Of a stretch of DNA of 37,758 nt, positions 1-7,517 are shown piece by piece (position 1 is the stretch's first letter; the number at the start of each line of letters is the position of its first letter). The notes below the pieces were generated by a model that searched no databases, had not been told where the DNA came from, and was given only the letters and a program-made list of their open reading frames with translations. The position numbers were made by a program, and so were the translations under genes. The DNA is taken from NCBI GenBank assembly GCA_900470965.1, contig UCCS01000112.1, positions 1 through 37,758 of the forward strand. The letters run 5' to 3'. The stretch is from Hyphomicrobiales bacterium. GTDB lineage: Bacteria > Pseudomonadota > Alphaproteobacteria > Rhizobiales > Rhizobiaceae.

Positions 1-45
1 GATCGTGTTGATGGCGCCGGCCGGGACGGCGCCATCAACACGATC
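1..45. repeat. 18-bp perfect inverted repeat at the window edge
   Basis: Bases 1-18 are the exact reverse complement of bases 28-45, with a 9-base spacer. The repeat lies inside the CoA-transferase reading frame, where a long perfect hairpin is unexpected. Bases 31-45 encode the family-like INTI motif, so the right arm looks genuine and the left arm may be an artefactual fold-back copy at a contig end. Confidence 0.85.
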
Positions 46-255
46 GAGGAAATGTTTGCCGATCCGCAGATTGTCGCGCGCGGCCTGCGCATCGATCTGC
101 CGGATGCTGCAGGCACGATGATCCCGGGTGTGCGCACGCCGGTCGTGCTATCGGAAACGCCGCTGCGTTACGAACGGCCGAGCCCGCGCCTTGGCGAGCA
201 CAATGAAGAGGTTGTGACCGAACTAGTAGAATGGGAGAGGAAGACATCGCCATGA
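1..255 (+). CDS. CaiB/BaiF family CoA-transferase, C-terminal fragment
   Basis: Only the last ~84 codons are present; the gene begins left of the window. From about nucleotide 31 the frame reads AINTIEEMFADPQIVARGL, typical of the C-terminal part of family III (CaiB/BaiF) CoA-transferases, which move CoA between carboxylic acids through an aspartyl-CoA intermediate. The catalytic Asp would lie outside the window. The stop is TGA at 253-255, and a ThDP enzyme starts 13 bases later, so the two are probably cotranscribed. The first ~10 codons do not look like the family, which usually has a PAG(P)INT-type motif here, and they fall in a perfect inverted repeat, so the extreme left edge may be an assembly artefact. 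The family call is firm; the acyl-CoA substrate is unknown. Confidence 0.8.
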   Translation, partial: DRVDGAGRDGAINTIEEMFADPQIVARGLRIDLPDAAGTMIPGVRTPVVLSETPLRYERPSPRLGEHNEEVVTELVEWERKTSP

Positions 256-268
256 GAAGGAAGGGGCC

Positions 269-1927
269 ATGAAGAGGACAGGCGGGCAATTGATCGTCGA
301 GGCGCTAAAGGCAAACGGCGTGAAACGCCTCTCCTGCGTGCCGGGAGAGAGTTTCCTTGCCGTGCTCGACGCCCTGCATGACAGCGATATCGACGTCATC
401 GTCTGCCGCCAGGAGGGTGGTGCTGCCATGATGGCGGATTGCTGGGGCCGGCTGACCGGCGAACCCGGCATCTGCATGGTCACCCGCGGCCCAGGCGCCA
501 CCAATGCTTCTGCCGGCCTGCACATTGCCCGGCAGGATTCGATCCCGATGATCCTCTTCATCGGCCAGGTGCAGCGGGAGGCGCGCGAGCGCGAAGCCTT
601 CCAGGAGGTCGAGTTCCGCCGCGCTTTCACCGAATTTGCCAAATGGGTCGGTGAGATCGACGATGCCGCCCGTATCCCGGAATTCGTCACCCGCGCCTTT
701 GCGATCGCCACATCGGGCCGTCCGGGTCCGGTCGTACTGACGCTGCCCGAGGATATGCTGCGCGACGAGGTCGAAGCGCCTCGCGCCAAGCGCCATACGC
801 GCGTCGAAGCCCATCCGGGCCGCAGCCAGATCGATGATCTCTACCTGCGCCTCTTGAAGGCCGAGCGGCCGATGGTCATCCTCGGCGGCACCCGCTGGGA
901 TGCCGACGCGGTCGCCGATTTCCAGACCTTCGCCGAGCGCTTCAACCTGCCGGTCGGCTGCTCCTTCCGCCGCCAGATGCTGTTCGATCATCTGCATCCC
1001 TCCTATGCCGGCGATGTCGGTATCGGAATCAATCCGGCGCTGGCGAAAGAGATCAAGGAAAGCGATCTGCTGATCCTGCTCGGCAGCCGCATGTCGGAAA
1101 TGCCATCCTCGGGCTACACGCTGCTCGATATCCCCTACCCGGCTCAGTCACTCGTCCATATCCATCCGGATCCGTCCGAGCTCGGTCGTGTCTACCGCCC
1201 GGATCTGGCGATTTGCGCCAGTCCCGCCGATTTCGTCGAAGCGCTCGCCGATCTGGAAGCCCCGGCTGAACCGCGCTGGGCCGAACGAACCGAGCGGATG
1301 CATCAGGCCTATCTCTCCTGGTCGAAGCCGCCGGCGACGGGTCCGGGCGCCGTCCATATGGGCCCGATCATGGAGTGGCTGGAGGCCAATACCAAGCCGG
1401 ATACGATCTTCACCAACGGCGCCGGCAACTACGCCACCTGGGTGCATCGCTTCCACCGCTTCCGCCGCTTCAATACGCAGGCAGCGCCAACCTCAGGCTC
1501 CATGGGCTACGGCCTGCCGGCCGCCGTTGCCGCCAAGCGGCTCTTTCCCGACAGGCAAGTCATCTGCTTTGCCGGCGACGGCTGTTTCCTGATGCACGGA
1601 CAGGAATTTGCGACCGCCGTGCGCTACGACCTGCCGATCATAGCGGTCGTGGTCAACAACGGCATCTACGGCACGATCCGCATGCATCAGGAGCGCGACT
1701 ATCCGGGCCGGGTCAGCGCCACCGACCTCACCAATCCGGATTTTGCAGCCCTTGCCCGCGCCTATGGCGGCCATGGCGAGACGGTGGAAAAGACCGAGGA
1801 TTTTGCACCGGCCTTCGAGCGGGCGCGCGACAGCGGAAAGCCGGCGATCATCGAAATCAAGCTTGATCCCGAAGCGATCACGCCGACCCGCACTCTCTCG
1901 GAAATCGCCCAAACAAAAAGCCGGTGA
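269..1927 (+). CDS. Thiamine diphosphate-dependent enzyme, acetolactate synthase-like (552 aa)
   Basis: This is a full-length member of the ThDP enzyme superfamily (COG0028). The N-terminal pyrimidine-binding domain (about residues 1-170) carries the activating Glu at E49 in CRQEGGAAMM and the RGPGATNA segment. The middle domain (about 190-330) starts with RPMVILGG. The C-terminal ThDP/Mg domain has GDGCF at about 436 and ends the cofactor motif with VVVNN near 463. The start follows a strong AGAAGGAAGG site. Such enzymes decarboxylate or ligate 2-oxo acids or acyl-CoAs. Pairing with a CaiB transferase recalls the oxalate pair Frc/Oxc, but the sequence reads as acetolactate-synthase-like rather than as oxalyl-CoA decarboxylase. 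No small regulatory subunit is adjacent, so a catabolic or carboligase role is more likely than valine synthesis. The substrate is not known. Confidence 0.85.
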   Translation: MKRTGGQLIVEALKANGVKRLSCVPGESFLAVLDALHDSDIDVIVCRQEGGAAMMADCWGRLTGEPGICMVTRGPGATNASAGLHIARQDSIPMILFIGQVQREAREREAFQEVEFRRAFTEFAKWVGEIDDAARIPEFVTRAFAIATSGRPGPVVLTLPEDMLRDEVEAPRAKRHTRVEAHPGRSQIDDLYLRLLKAERPMVILGGTRWDADAVADFQTFAERFNLPVGCSFRRQMLFDHLHPSYAGDVGIGINPALAKEIKESDLLILLGSRMSEMPSSGYTLLDIPYPAQSLVHIHPDPSELGRVYRPDLAICASPADFVEALADLEAPAEPRWAERTERMHQAYLSWSKPPATGPGAVHMGPIMEWLEANTKPDTIFTNGAGNYATWVHRFHRFRRFNTQAAPTSGSMGYGLPAAVAAKRLFPDRQVICFAGDGCFLMHGQEFATAVRYDLPIIAVVVNNGIYGTIRMHQERDYPGRVSATDLTNPDFAALARAYGGHGETVEKTEDFAPAFERARDSGKPAIIEIKLDPEAITPTRTLSEIAQTKSR

Positions 1928-1964
1928 GGCCGTGAACCAATCTGGTTCACACTTCACCGGCTTT
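1917..1964. terminator. Bidirectional hairpin terminator between convergent genes
   Basis: The outer arms AAAGCCGGTGA (1917-1927) and TCACCGGCTTT (1954-1964) pair perfectly, as do inner arms GTGAACCA (1932-1939) and TGGTTCAC (1943-1950), with a 3-base loop. The left arm contains the TGA stop of the ThDP gene. A-rich and T-rich flanks are present on both sides, which suits termination of the convergent ridA-like gene as well. Confidence 0.75.
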
Positions 1965-1986
1965 GATTGGTCGCTCTTGAGCGCTC

Positions 1987-2331
1987 TTAGTCGAGAGCAG
2001 CCGTGACGATGAACTCGACCTTGTACTTCGGCGCAGCGAGCTTGGCTTCGCTGGTGGCGCGGGCTGGCGGGTTTGCGGGGTCGATCCAGCCTTCCCAGAC
2101 GGCGTTCATCTCTGCGAAGTAAGCGATATCGGAGAGATAGATGATCGTCTGCAGGATCTTGGACTTGCTGCTGCCTGCAGCGGCGAGCAGGCGGTCGACT
2201 TCGCCGAGTGCCGACTTGCACTGATCGGAAACGCTTTCGCCTTCGCCGACCTGGCCTGCGAGATAGACGGTGTTGCCGTGGATGACGGCACCGCTCATGC
2301 GGGCGCCGATGTCGATACGCTTGATGCTCAT
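1987..2331 (-). CDS. RidA/YjgF family enamine/imine deaminase (114 aa)
   Basis: The protein has the size and fold signature of the Rid family. Members hydrolyse reactive 2-aminoacrylate or related imines released by PLP enzymes, and act as cytosolic trimers. The segment PPARATSEAKL carries the family arginine (R91), which binds the substrate carboxylate in RidA, and KVEFIVTAAL near the C-terminus has the matching glutamate (E107). AGGAGA precedes the ATG. It is the downstream gene of a probable pair with the DUF442 gene 75 bp upstream. A detoxifying role is inferred; subfamilies Rid1-Rid7 differ in substrate range, and the subfamily cannot be fixed by eye. Confidence 0.88.
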   Translation of the reverse strand: MSIKRIDIGARMSGAVIHGNTVYLAGQVGEGESVSDQCKSALGEVDRLLAAAGSSKSKILQTIIYLSDIAYFAEMNAVWEGWIDPANPPARATSEAKLAAPKYKVEFIVTAALD

Positions 2332-2360
2332 CGTGTTCTCCTGTTCATCAAATGAAAGAC

Positions 2361-2376
2361 GCCGCCTTCAGGCGGC
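2361..2376 (-). terminator. Small GC hairpin between DUF442 and RidA genes
   Basis: GCCGCC and GGCGGC pair around a 4-base loop just downstream of the DUF442 stop. On the minus strand it is followed by a moderately T-rich stretch (GTCTTTCATTTG). It could be a weak terminator or an mRNA-processing hairpin between the two genes. Confidence 0.4.
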
Positions 2377-2406
2377 ATCGGAATATTCAGCCTTCCAAAC
2401 TGAAGA

Positions 2407-2745
2407 CTAAGCGCGAATGTGGTGCGTCTTCTGATAGATCGCCGTCGAGCGTGCGCCGGAGCGGCAGTAACCGAGCATCGGGCGCTCGAATTCGTCGAGT
2501 GCGTCGACCATGCCCTGCACAGCTTCCTCGGTCACGCCCATCGGGCCGACCGGCACATGGGTGACCTGCAGGCCAAGCTCCTTGGCACGGGCTTCGATGA
2601 CGGCAAAAGGCGTCTGGTCCGGGCTTTCGCCGTCCGGACGATGGCAGACGATGGATTTGAAGCCGAGCGCCTTGATCTGGTCGAGTTCGTCAACCGTGAT
2701 CTGGCCGGAAACGGAGTATTCATCGTCGATCTGGCGGATATCCAT
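2407..2745 (-). CDS. DUF442/TIGR01244 sulfur transferase-phosphatase family protein (112 aa)
   Basis: This small protein belongs to the DUF442 (beta-lactamase hydrolase-like/TIGR01244) group. Residues 92-99 read GYCRSGAR, a six-residue rhodanese-type active-site loop with nucleophile C94 and R99. It starts with MDIRQIDDEYSVSGQ, typical of the family, and GAGGAG lies upstream of the ATG. Relatives are fused to or lie beside metallo-hydrolases (Blh, persulfide dioxygenase) and the regulator BigR in sulfide detoxification. None of those is adjacent here, so a sulfur-transfer role is family knowledge rather than context. The protein could also act as a phosphatase on small phosphate esters. Confidence 0.82.
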   Translation of the reverse strand: MDIRQIDDEYSVSGQITVDELDQIKALGFKSIVCHRPDGESPDQTPFAVIEARAKELGLQVTHVPVGPMGVTEEAVQGMVDALDEFERPMLGYCRSGARSTAIYQKTHHIRA

Positions 2746-2827
2746 CGTCTCAATCTCCTCGAAAATGGTGGGCTGAAGGTCTACGACGCACTCCCGTAGG
2801 CGTCAACACGTCTTCGCCGGACGCCCT

Positions 2828-3667
2828 TCATTTGACGAAAGCAAAACGCAGGCCGTAGCTGCGGCTTTCACCCGGCTTCAGCCAGTTGAACTCACCGGCC
2901 GCCTCCAGCTCATGGCGCAGCACCCAGCGGTGCGACACGGGCTCGATACCGATAATATGCGCCGGCGCTTTCTGGTTCCGCCAGATCTGCAGATGCGGCA
3001 GCGTATCGGCGCGGAACCGCACCCTCAGCGTCTTGCCGCCGATCGCAGCAATCGGCCCGAGCCGGACTTCGGCGAAACCGTCTTCAGTGGCCGGAGCTTC
3101 GACGCAGAAAATGCCGCCCGGCTCCTCGCCGAAGGTCCAGGGAAACCCGCCGCCCTCCAGCATCCGGCCTTCGAGCCGTGTCGCCGCGTCGAGCCATTTG
3201 CCGCCGGTGTTCATATGGTACATCAGGAAGGTCGGCACCGTCTCGCTGCTCTTATTGACGACGCGATCTTCGAGCGAGACCTCGCCGGTCACCCCGTCTA
3301 TCCGCCACAGCCGCTCGATGCGCTGCGGCAAGCCCTCGACCGTAGTGATGTCGATATCGGCGCGGCATTCGGCATTGCCGTTTTCCAACCTCGTCCACAG
3401 CACCCTGGCCGGATGGCCGGAGGCAGAGCCGTGCAGCGGATAGATCTTGCCATCAGTGCCGGGAATGGGCTGGCGGTGGCGGATATGATCAGGACCGCAG
3501 GTAAAGAGGAAGCCTTCCAGCGAGTGATCGATTCGCGGGTCGCCATCGTCGGGAATGGCCCGCTTGGGCGCGATATCCACGCCCTCGATAATGCAGCCCG
3601 CGATATCCAACACCGATGTTTCGTCCAGCATCAGGCGCGGCCCGCTTGCGGCGGCAAATTCGATCAT
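2828..3667 (-). CDS. DUF4432 family protein, aldose 1-epimerase fold (279 aa)
   Basis: The sequence has the beta-sandwich character and motifs of DUF4432, a family related to galactose mutarotase. Visible landmarks are FLFTCGPDHIR (about residues 53-63), PLHGSASGHPA (78-88) and FLMYHMNTGG (about 147-156). His residues in the second and third could act as mutarotase acid/base. Members are thought to bind or interconvert sugars or sugar acids in the cytoplasm; no signal peptide is present. GGGAGG precedes the ATG. The gene stands alone, 83 bp upstream of the DUF442 gene in the transcription direction, and no sugar operon is adjacent, so the substrate is unknown. Confidence 0.8.
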   Translation of the reverse strand: MIEFAAASGPRLMLDETSVLDIAGCIIEGVDIAPKRAIPDDGDPRIDHSLEGFLFTCGPDHIRHRQPIPGTDGKIYPLHGSASGHPARVLWTRLENGNAECRADIDITTVEGLPQRIERLWRIDGVTGEVSLEDRVVNKSSETVPTFLMYHMNTGGKWLDAATRLEGRMLEGGGFPWTFGEEPGGIFCVEAPATEDGFAEVRLGPIAAIGGKTLRVRFRADTLPHLQIWRNQKAPAHIIGIEPVSHRWVLRHELEAAGEFNWLKPGESRSYGLRFAFVK

Positions 3668-3922
3668 CGGCTGTCCTCCCGGGGAATCTTGGCTGCGGTA
3701 GGGTTAGGTCGTGCGATCACCCTCGTCAATCGACACCGGTGAAATGGTCAGGGAGCACCGCAACCGGCGACTTCACAGGAACGTCATCTTCGCGCAAGCG
3801 TTTATGAGTAAACGCAAAACACCGTTGTTTTTATGTTTTGTTCAGCACGGCTTAAGAAATTCCACACTAGCGTCAAAATTCGCAGGTGTGTGTCTGCCGA
3901 GCCACTGATCGAGGTGTGAGAC
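3668..3922. promoter_or_regulatory. Divergent intergenic region with a GCGTTTA/TAAACGC palindrome
   Basis: No gene is visible in these 255 bases between the DUF4432 gene (-) and the L,D-transpeptidase gene (+). The right two-thirds is AT-rich. Positions 3798-3804 (GCGTTTA) and 3809-3815 (TAAACGC) form a perfect 7-bp inverted repeat with a TGAG spacer, which fits an operator for either divergent gene. It has no T-tract at either end, so a terminator is unlikely. Confidence 0.45.
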
Positions 3923-5308
3923 GTGAATCGCTTTATGAAATCGGCCTTTTCTTTTTCGGCCATGCTGTTGGCGCTCGCTGCCGTCGCGCCACAGGCCGAT
4001 GCCCAGCAATATGGCCGAAACCGGAGCGATATCGTGCTGGTGACGCCAGGCGGCGAAATTCTCGACTATGTCCCGCCCGGCCGCGGCTTCGTCTATGCCC
4101 GTGATTACAGCGGCAATCGCGTATTGGTCGACCGCTACGGCAACATCATCGCCACAGAGATGCGCGCCCGCGGCTATTATTCGCCGCGCACAAATCGCGA
4201 AGTCTATAACGACGCCTACAATAACGATCCCTATTATCCTGACGACAACCGCCACGGCGACACGCGCTATTCCGAGCGCGGCCCGGTAACCGGTTCCATT
4301 CCGCAGGATGCGGCCATAGAGCGCCGGCCACTCGAGGATCAGCCCTATCCAGGCGATCAGCAGGGTCAGGACGACTATGCCGCAATCGAGCCCGATCAAC
4401 AGATTCCACCCGCCGATGAGCCGCGCCAGGTACCGCAGGAACCTGTGATCACGCTCAAGGACAAGTCGAAGCCCGAGATCGTGGCCCTTCAGGTCTTTCT
4501 GGATCGGTCCGGCGTTTCGCCTGGCGTCATCGACGGCCATATGGGCTCCAATGTCACCAAGGCGATCTACGCCTATGAACAGATGACCGGCACCAAGCTC
4601 GATCCAAACAATACGGATGCGATCCTCGAAGAACTGCGCATGAATGGCGGCCTGCCGGTCGTCAACTACACGATCACGGATGCGGATGCGGCCGGTCCCT
4701 ATGTCGCGCAGATCCCGGAAGATTATTCGCAGAAGGCGCTCCTGCCGTCCCTCGCCTACACATCCGTAACCGAAGCGCTCGCCGAACGTTTCCACATGGA
4801 CGAAAACTTCCTGAAGGAAATGAACCCCGGCGCGGATTTCACAATTCCAGGCACCGTCATCAAGGTCGTCAATCCCGGCGAGAACAAGAAGGGCGCAGTC
4901 GCGAAGATCCTCGCCGACAAGGGCCGCAAGCAGGTCTTTGCCTATGACGACGCCGGCAACCTCGTTGCCGCCTACCCCGCCTCGATCGGCTCCACCGACA
5001 CGCCATCTCCATCAGGCATCGTCACCGTCGAGCGCGTCGCCTTCAATCCAGGCTATACCTACAATCCCAAGATCAATTTCCAGCAAGGCGCCAATGACAG
5101 GATCCTCGATATCCCGCCCGGTCCAAACGGCCCGGTTGGTACGGTCTGGATGGCGCTTTCCAAACCCACCTATGGCATTCACGGCACGCCCGACCCCTCC
5201 AGGATCGGCCGCACCCAGAGCCATGGCTGTATTCGCCTGACGAACTGGGATGCGACGGAGCTTGCCAAGATGGTCAAGCCCGGCGTGACGGTCGAATTCG
5301 TCGACTGA
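3923..5308 (+). CDS. Exported L,D-transpeptidase with peptidoglycan-binding domain (461 aa)
   Basis: A signal peptide (about residues 1-27, ending near QADAQQ) targets the protein to the periplasm. A low-complexity Asn/Asp/Tyr-rich stretch follows (about 85-110). Next come a PG_binding_1-like repeat (about 178-225, PEIVALQVFLDRSGVSPG), a LysM-like segment (about 285-315) and a C-terminal YkuD domain. The catalytic motif reads HGT at H420 and SHGCIR with H434 and nucleophile C436, so it should be active. Such enzymes make 3-3 crosslinks in peptidoglycan or attach proteins to it; rhizobia rely heavily on them for polar growth. The GTG start at 3923 has GAGGT seven bases upstream; the ATG at 3935 is the alternative. 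It is convergent with the LuxR gene, six bases apart. Confidence 0.9.
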   Translation: MNRFMKSAFSFSAMLLALAAVAPQADAQQYGRNRSDIVLVTPGGEILDYVPPGRGFVYARDYSGNRVLVDRYGNIIATEMRARGYYSPRTNREVYNDAYNNDPYYPDDNRHGDTRYSERGPVTGSIPQDAAIERRPLEDQPYPGDQQGQDDYAAIEPDQQIPPADEPRQVPQEPVITLKDKSKPEIVALQVFLDRSGVSPGVIDGHMGSNVTKAIYAYEQMTGTKLDPNNTDAILEELRMNGGLPVVNYTITDADAAGPYVAQIPEDYSQKALLPSLAYTSVTEALAERFHMDENFLKEMNPGADFTIPGTVIKVVNPGENKKGAVAKILADKGRKQVFAYDDAGNLVAAYPASIGSTDTPSPSGIVTVERVAFNPGYTYNPKINFQQGANDRILDIPPGPNGPVGTVWMALSKPTYGIHGTPDPSRIGRTQSHGCIRLTNWDATELAKMVKPGVTVEFVD

Positions 5309-5314
5309 GGAACA

Positions 5315-6430
5315 CTATTCGCCCGGCGCCTCGGCTGGGCGCTCGCCGAACTGGATGAGACGCAAGAGCTCCACCTGCTTCCTGGCACCAGTCTTCATGT
5401 AGACGGACCGCACCTGCGAGCGGATCGTCTCTCGTGAACGGCTGGTTTCGGCAGCCAGGCCTGCAACCGAGCCTCCCGAAACCAGCGCCCTGACGACCCT
5501 GATTTCAGCCTGCGTGAGACCGAAATCGTTGCGCAGTTTCTCATCACTCAGCCCCGCGGGCCTTTGTTTCGGCTCGATCAGGACGGCGACAACAGGCCTT
5601 TCGAAGAAGCGTGGCTGGAGGCTCTTTTCAAGCTTGAGCAAGGTGATCTTCCGGCCGTCGATCAGAACCGTCTGCTGACGCTCCGCCTCCTCTCCATGCC
5701 GCAGCATCAGTGTCAGGCGGTCGTCGGCATCCTTGTCGGCAAGATGCACCGTTCCGAGCGGTGAAAGCCAAACACCTGTTCCCTGTTCGAGCACCGCCTC
5801 TCCCAAGCCAGAGGTGGACATCAGTCGTCGCTCTGAATTCAGGAGGAGCACACCGACCCCAATGGCATCGAACAGTCGTCCGTTGATCTCCGAATGGCTC
5901 TTTTGCCGGCCGCCGGATTCGACCGCGATGAAGGCCCGTCTCAGATGCGGCCCGATCCTTGTCAAAAGCGCAGCGCAGGCCCGGCTCTCATTCGGATCGG
6001 TCCAGCGGGTCGTGGTGATCGAAAGATTGAACGACCGGTTGCCCTCCCGCAGGATCGCCATGCCGACAGCGCCGTGACCTTCATGCCGATGCCAGAAGTC
6101 ATTGAAGAACTCGGTCCTGGAAAGCTCCGCATAGGATATGAAATCCTCGCCGATTGCCCCCTGCCCTGTGGGTGTCCTGTTCAGACCGGATATCCACGGG
6201 TTCAGCCGGCAGTAATAACGCGTGTAGGTGTCGATCCACGACTGATCCATGTTGATGTGGAATTGCGACGAACCTTCCGCCCGCGCGGCGTCATGATAGA
6301 AAAGGCTGGTTCCCGCCCCCGGCAACAGCCCGTTCAACTCCGTCAGAAACGTATCCCATCGCGCTTCGCCAAAAACGATTCCGTAGATGGAATCGATGAG
6401 CTTGTCGTCGACCTGCCGGGTAATGCTCAT
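5315..6430 (-). CDS. LuxR-type helix-turn-helix transcriptional regulator (371 aa)
   Basis: The last ~65 residues form a LuxR/NarL-type DNA-binding domain: FGLTQAEIRVVRALVSGGS followed by RSRETIRSQVRSVYMKTGA. The N-terminal ~200 residues have no canonical autoinducer-binding or receiver motifs; they resemble the PAS/GAF-like sensor portion of rhizobial stand-alone LuxR proteins. The frame is open to 6535, but MSITRQVDD at 6430 is the most natural start; its Shine-Dalgarno is weak. The gene does not sit beside a luxI-type synthase, so acyl-homoserine-lactone sensing is not supported. The ligand and targets are unknown. The stop lies 6 bp from the end of the convergent transpeptidase gene. Confidence 0.82.
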   Translation of the reverse strand: MSITRQVDDKLIDSIYGIVFGEARWDTFLTELNGLLPGAGTSLFYHDAARAEGSSQFHINMDQSWIDTYTRYYCRLNPWISGLNRTPTGQGAIGEDFISYAELSRTEFFNDFWHRHEGHGAVGMAILREGNRSFNLSITTTRWTDPNESRACAALLTRIGPHLRRAFIAVESGGRQKSHSEINGRLFDAIGVGVLLLNSERRLMSTSGLGEAVLEQGTGVWLSPLGTVHLADKDADDRLTLMLRHGEEAERQQTVLIDGRKITLLKLEKSLQPRFFERPVVAVLIEPKQRPAGLSDEKLRNDFGLTQAEIRVVRALVSGGSVAGLAAETSRSRETIRSQVRSVYMKTGARKQVELLRLIQFGERPAEAPGE

Positions 6431-6501
6431 GCGTTGCTTCGCGCGTGAAGAGATTTTTACAACCTGATAACCATTACACCAGTGAGCAAATGTAATTTCA
6501 A

Positions 6502-6530
6502 ATGGAAAATGCCCCGGTCGAAGCCGAGGC
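6502..6530 (-). terminator. Intrinsic terminator downstream of the parA-like gene
   Basis: On the minus strand GCCTCGG pairs with CCGGGGC (one T-G wobble) around a CTTCGA loop, followed by ATTTTCC. It lies between the ParA stop and the LuxR gene and separates the two transcripts. Confidence 0.65.
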
Positions 6531-6559
6531 ATCAATTTCCCTACCCCCCGGTAGTCTGA

Positions 6560-7270
6560 TCAGGCAGCACGGACCATGGCGTTTGCTAGGCGAATGGCAA
6601 CCGGCAGCCGGCCCGGCACCTTGCGGATGATTTCCTCGGCGAAACAGAGGGCGTTTTCACGAGCCTTGTCGAGATTGCTGACGCGCATCGGATCCATCGT
6701 ATGCAGCGTGCCGCCGCAATCGAAGATGTCGCGGAAGGCCGAGCGTTCGATGATCGCCGTATCGAGAACCGGCACGTGGCGCTCGTTCAGCAGCGCCTTG
6801 ACGAGCTGCAGTGCGCGGGTGGTAACCATGGAGTTGACGCGGGTCAGCACGACCGAATGGCCGATCTTGATGCCTGCCTTCTCCTCCAGATACTGCAGGA
6901 GCTCGAGAACCTGAGCGCCGCCGCGGGCATCCATGGCGCAGCCCTGGATCGGGATCAGCACGTGGTCGGAGAGACCGACGGCAGTTGCCAGCAGCGGATT
7001 GCGTGCGCCAGGCAGGTCGATGATGAAGTAGTCGGTATTCTGCTTGTTCTCGCTGATGTGCTGCGGCAGCGAGGCAGTCGTTACAAAATCGATGACGCTG
7101 ATATTTGCCACATGGCCGGAGATTTCGTGCCAGCGCGAAATCCAGTGCTGAGGGTCGGCATCGAGGATGGTGACGCGGTAGCCCTGACGGGCAAGTTCGG
7201 TAGCAAGCAGCAATACGGCTGTGGTCTTGCCAGCGCCGCCCTTGGTATTTGCGAATGTGATGACTGGCAT
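6560..7270 (-). CDS. Orphan ParA/MinD-superfamily ATPase, VirC1-like (236 aa)
   Basis: Residues 9-17 read TKGGAGKTT, the deviant Walker A motif with the signature Lys (K10) and the catalytic-loop K15. Walker A-prime is LDADPQ (37-42), and a Walker B-like IIDLPG lies at 84-89. No parB gene and no parS-like sites are seen next to it, so it is not a standard partition cassette. Length and motifs near the C-terminus (PVLDTAIIERSAFRDIF) resemble Agrobacterium VirC1, a ParA relative that places T-complexes at the pole; this comparison is from memory. It probably positions some cellular cargo or complex. It has its own promoter region (7271-7458) and terminator, so it is transcribed alone. Confidence 0.85.
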   Translation of the reverse strand: MPVITFANTKGGAGKTTAVLLLATELARQGYRVTILDADPQHWISRWHEISGHVANISVIDFVTTASLPQHISENKQNTDYFIIDLPGARNPLLATAVGLSDHVLIPIQGCAMDARGGAQVLELLQYLEEKAGIKIGHSVVLTRVNSMVTTRALQLVKALLNERHVPVLDTAIIERSAFRDIFDCGGTLHTMDPMRVSNLDKARENALCFAEEIIRKVPGRLPVAIRLANAMVRAA

Positions 7271-7370
7271 ATTCTTAGTCCTCGAAGGGAAATGGCGCGA
7301 GCCGGCATCGCTCTTTCATTAATCGCACTGTCGGAGCATCGTGCGGTTAACCCATCCTTTCCAATCGTGG

Positions 7371-7385
7371 TTAACAAACTGTAAA
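7371..7385. promoter_or_regulatory. CtrA-box-like element upstream of parA-like gene
   Basis: The sequence is TTAA, seven bases, then TAAA, one mismatch from the alphaproteobacterial CtrA consensus TTAA-N7-TTAA. A further GTTAAC lies at 7345-7350. Such sites link cell-cycle control to polarity and division genes, which would suit a ParA-type ATPase. The site is short and could occur by chance. Confidence 0.35.
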
Positions 7386-7418
7386 CAGACCCGCCGAAAT
7401 TGCGGTCCGCATTTCTCA

Positions 7419-7438
7419 CATCCTCAAAAATGAGGATG
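7419..7438. repeat. 8-bp inverted repeat with A4 loop
   Basis: CATCCTCA (7419-7426) and TGAGGATG (7431-7438) pair perfectly around AAAA. No T-tract follows on either strand. It lies between the ADH terminator and the parA-like promoter and could be an operator or a short transcript hairpin. Confidence 0.5.
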
Positions 7439-7458
7439 ACCCAAAGCGCGAAAAACAA

Positions 7459-7491
7459 CAAAAAAGCCCGGAAAACCGAGATTTTCCGGGC
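7459..7491 (-). terminator. Strong intrinsic terminator of the ADH operon
   Basis: On the minus strand GCCCGGAAAA (7491-7482) pairs perfectly with TTTTCCGGGC (7475-7466) across a 6-base loop, followed directly by a run of T. It lies 26 bp beyond the alcohol dehydrogenase stop and ends the five-gene operon. Confidence 0.88.
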
Positions 7492-7517
7492 AAGTTTAGA
7501 GGTCCGCCTTTATCTGA

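Noticed and set aside
269..1927. Calling the ThDP enzyme acetolactate synthase IlvB or oxalyl-CoA decarboxylase
   Set aside because: No IlvN-type subunit gene is adjacent and the sequence does not read as Oxc; a specific name would be a guess.
1493..2221. 242-codon minus-strand frame overlapping the RidA gene
   Set aside because: It crosses the bidirectional terminator and conflicts with the RidA and ThDP frames; no family resemblance.
5315..6430. Quorum-sensing LuxR receptor
   Set aside because: No autoinducer-binding-domain motifs and no luxI-like gene in the window; only the DNA-binding domain is certain.
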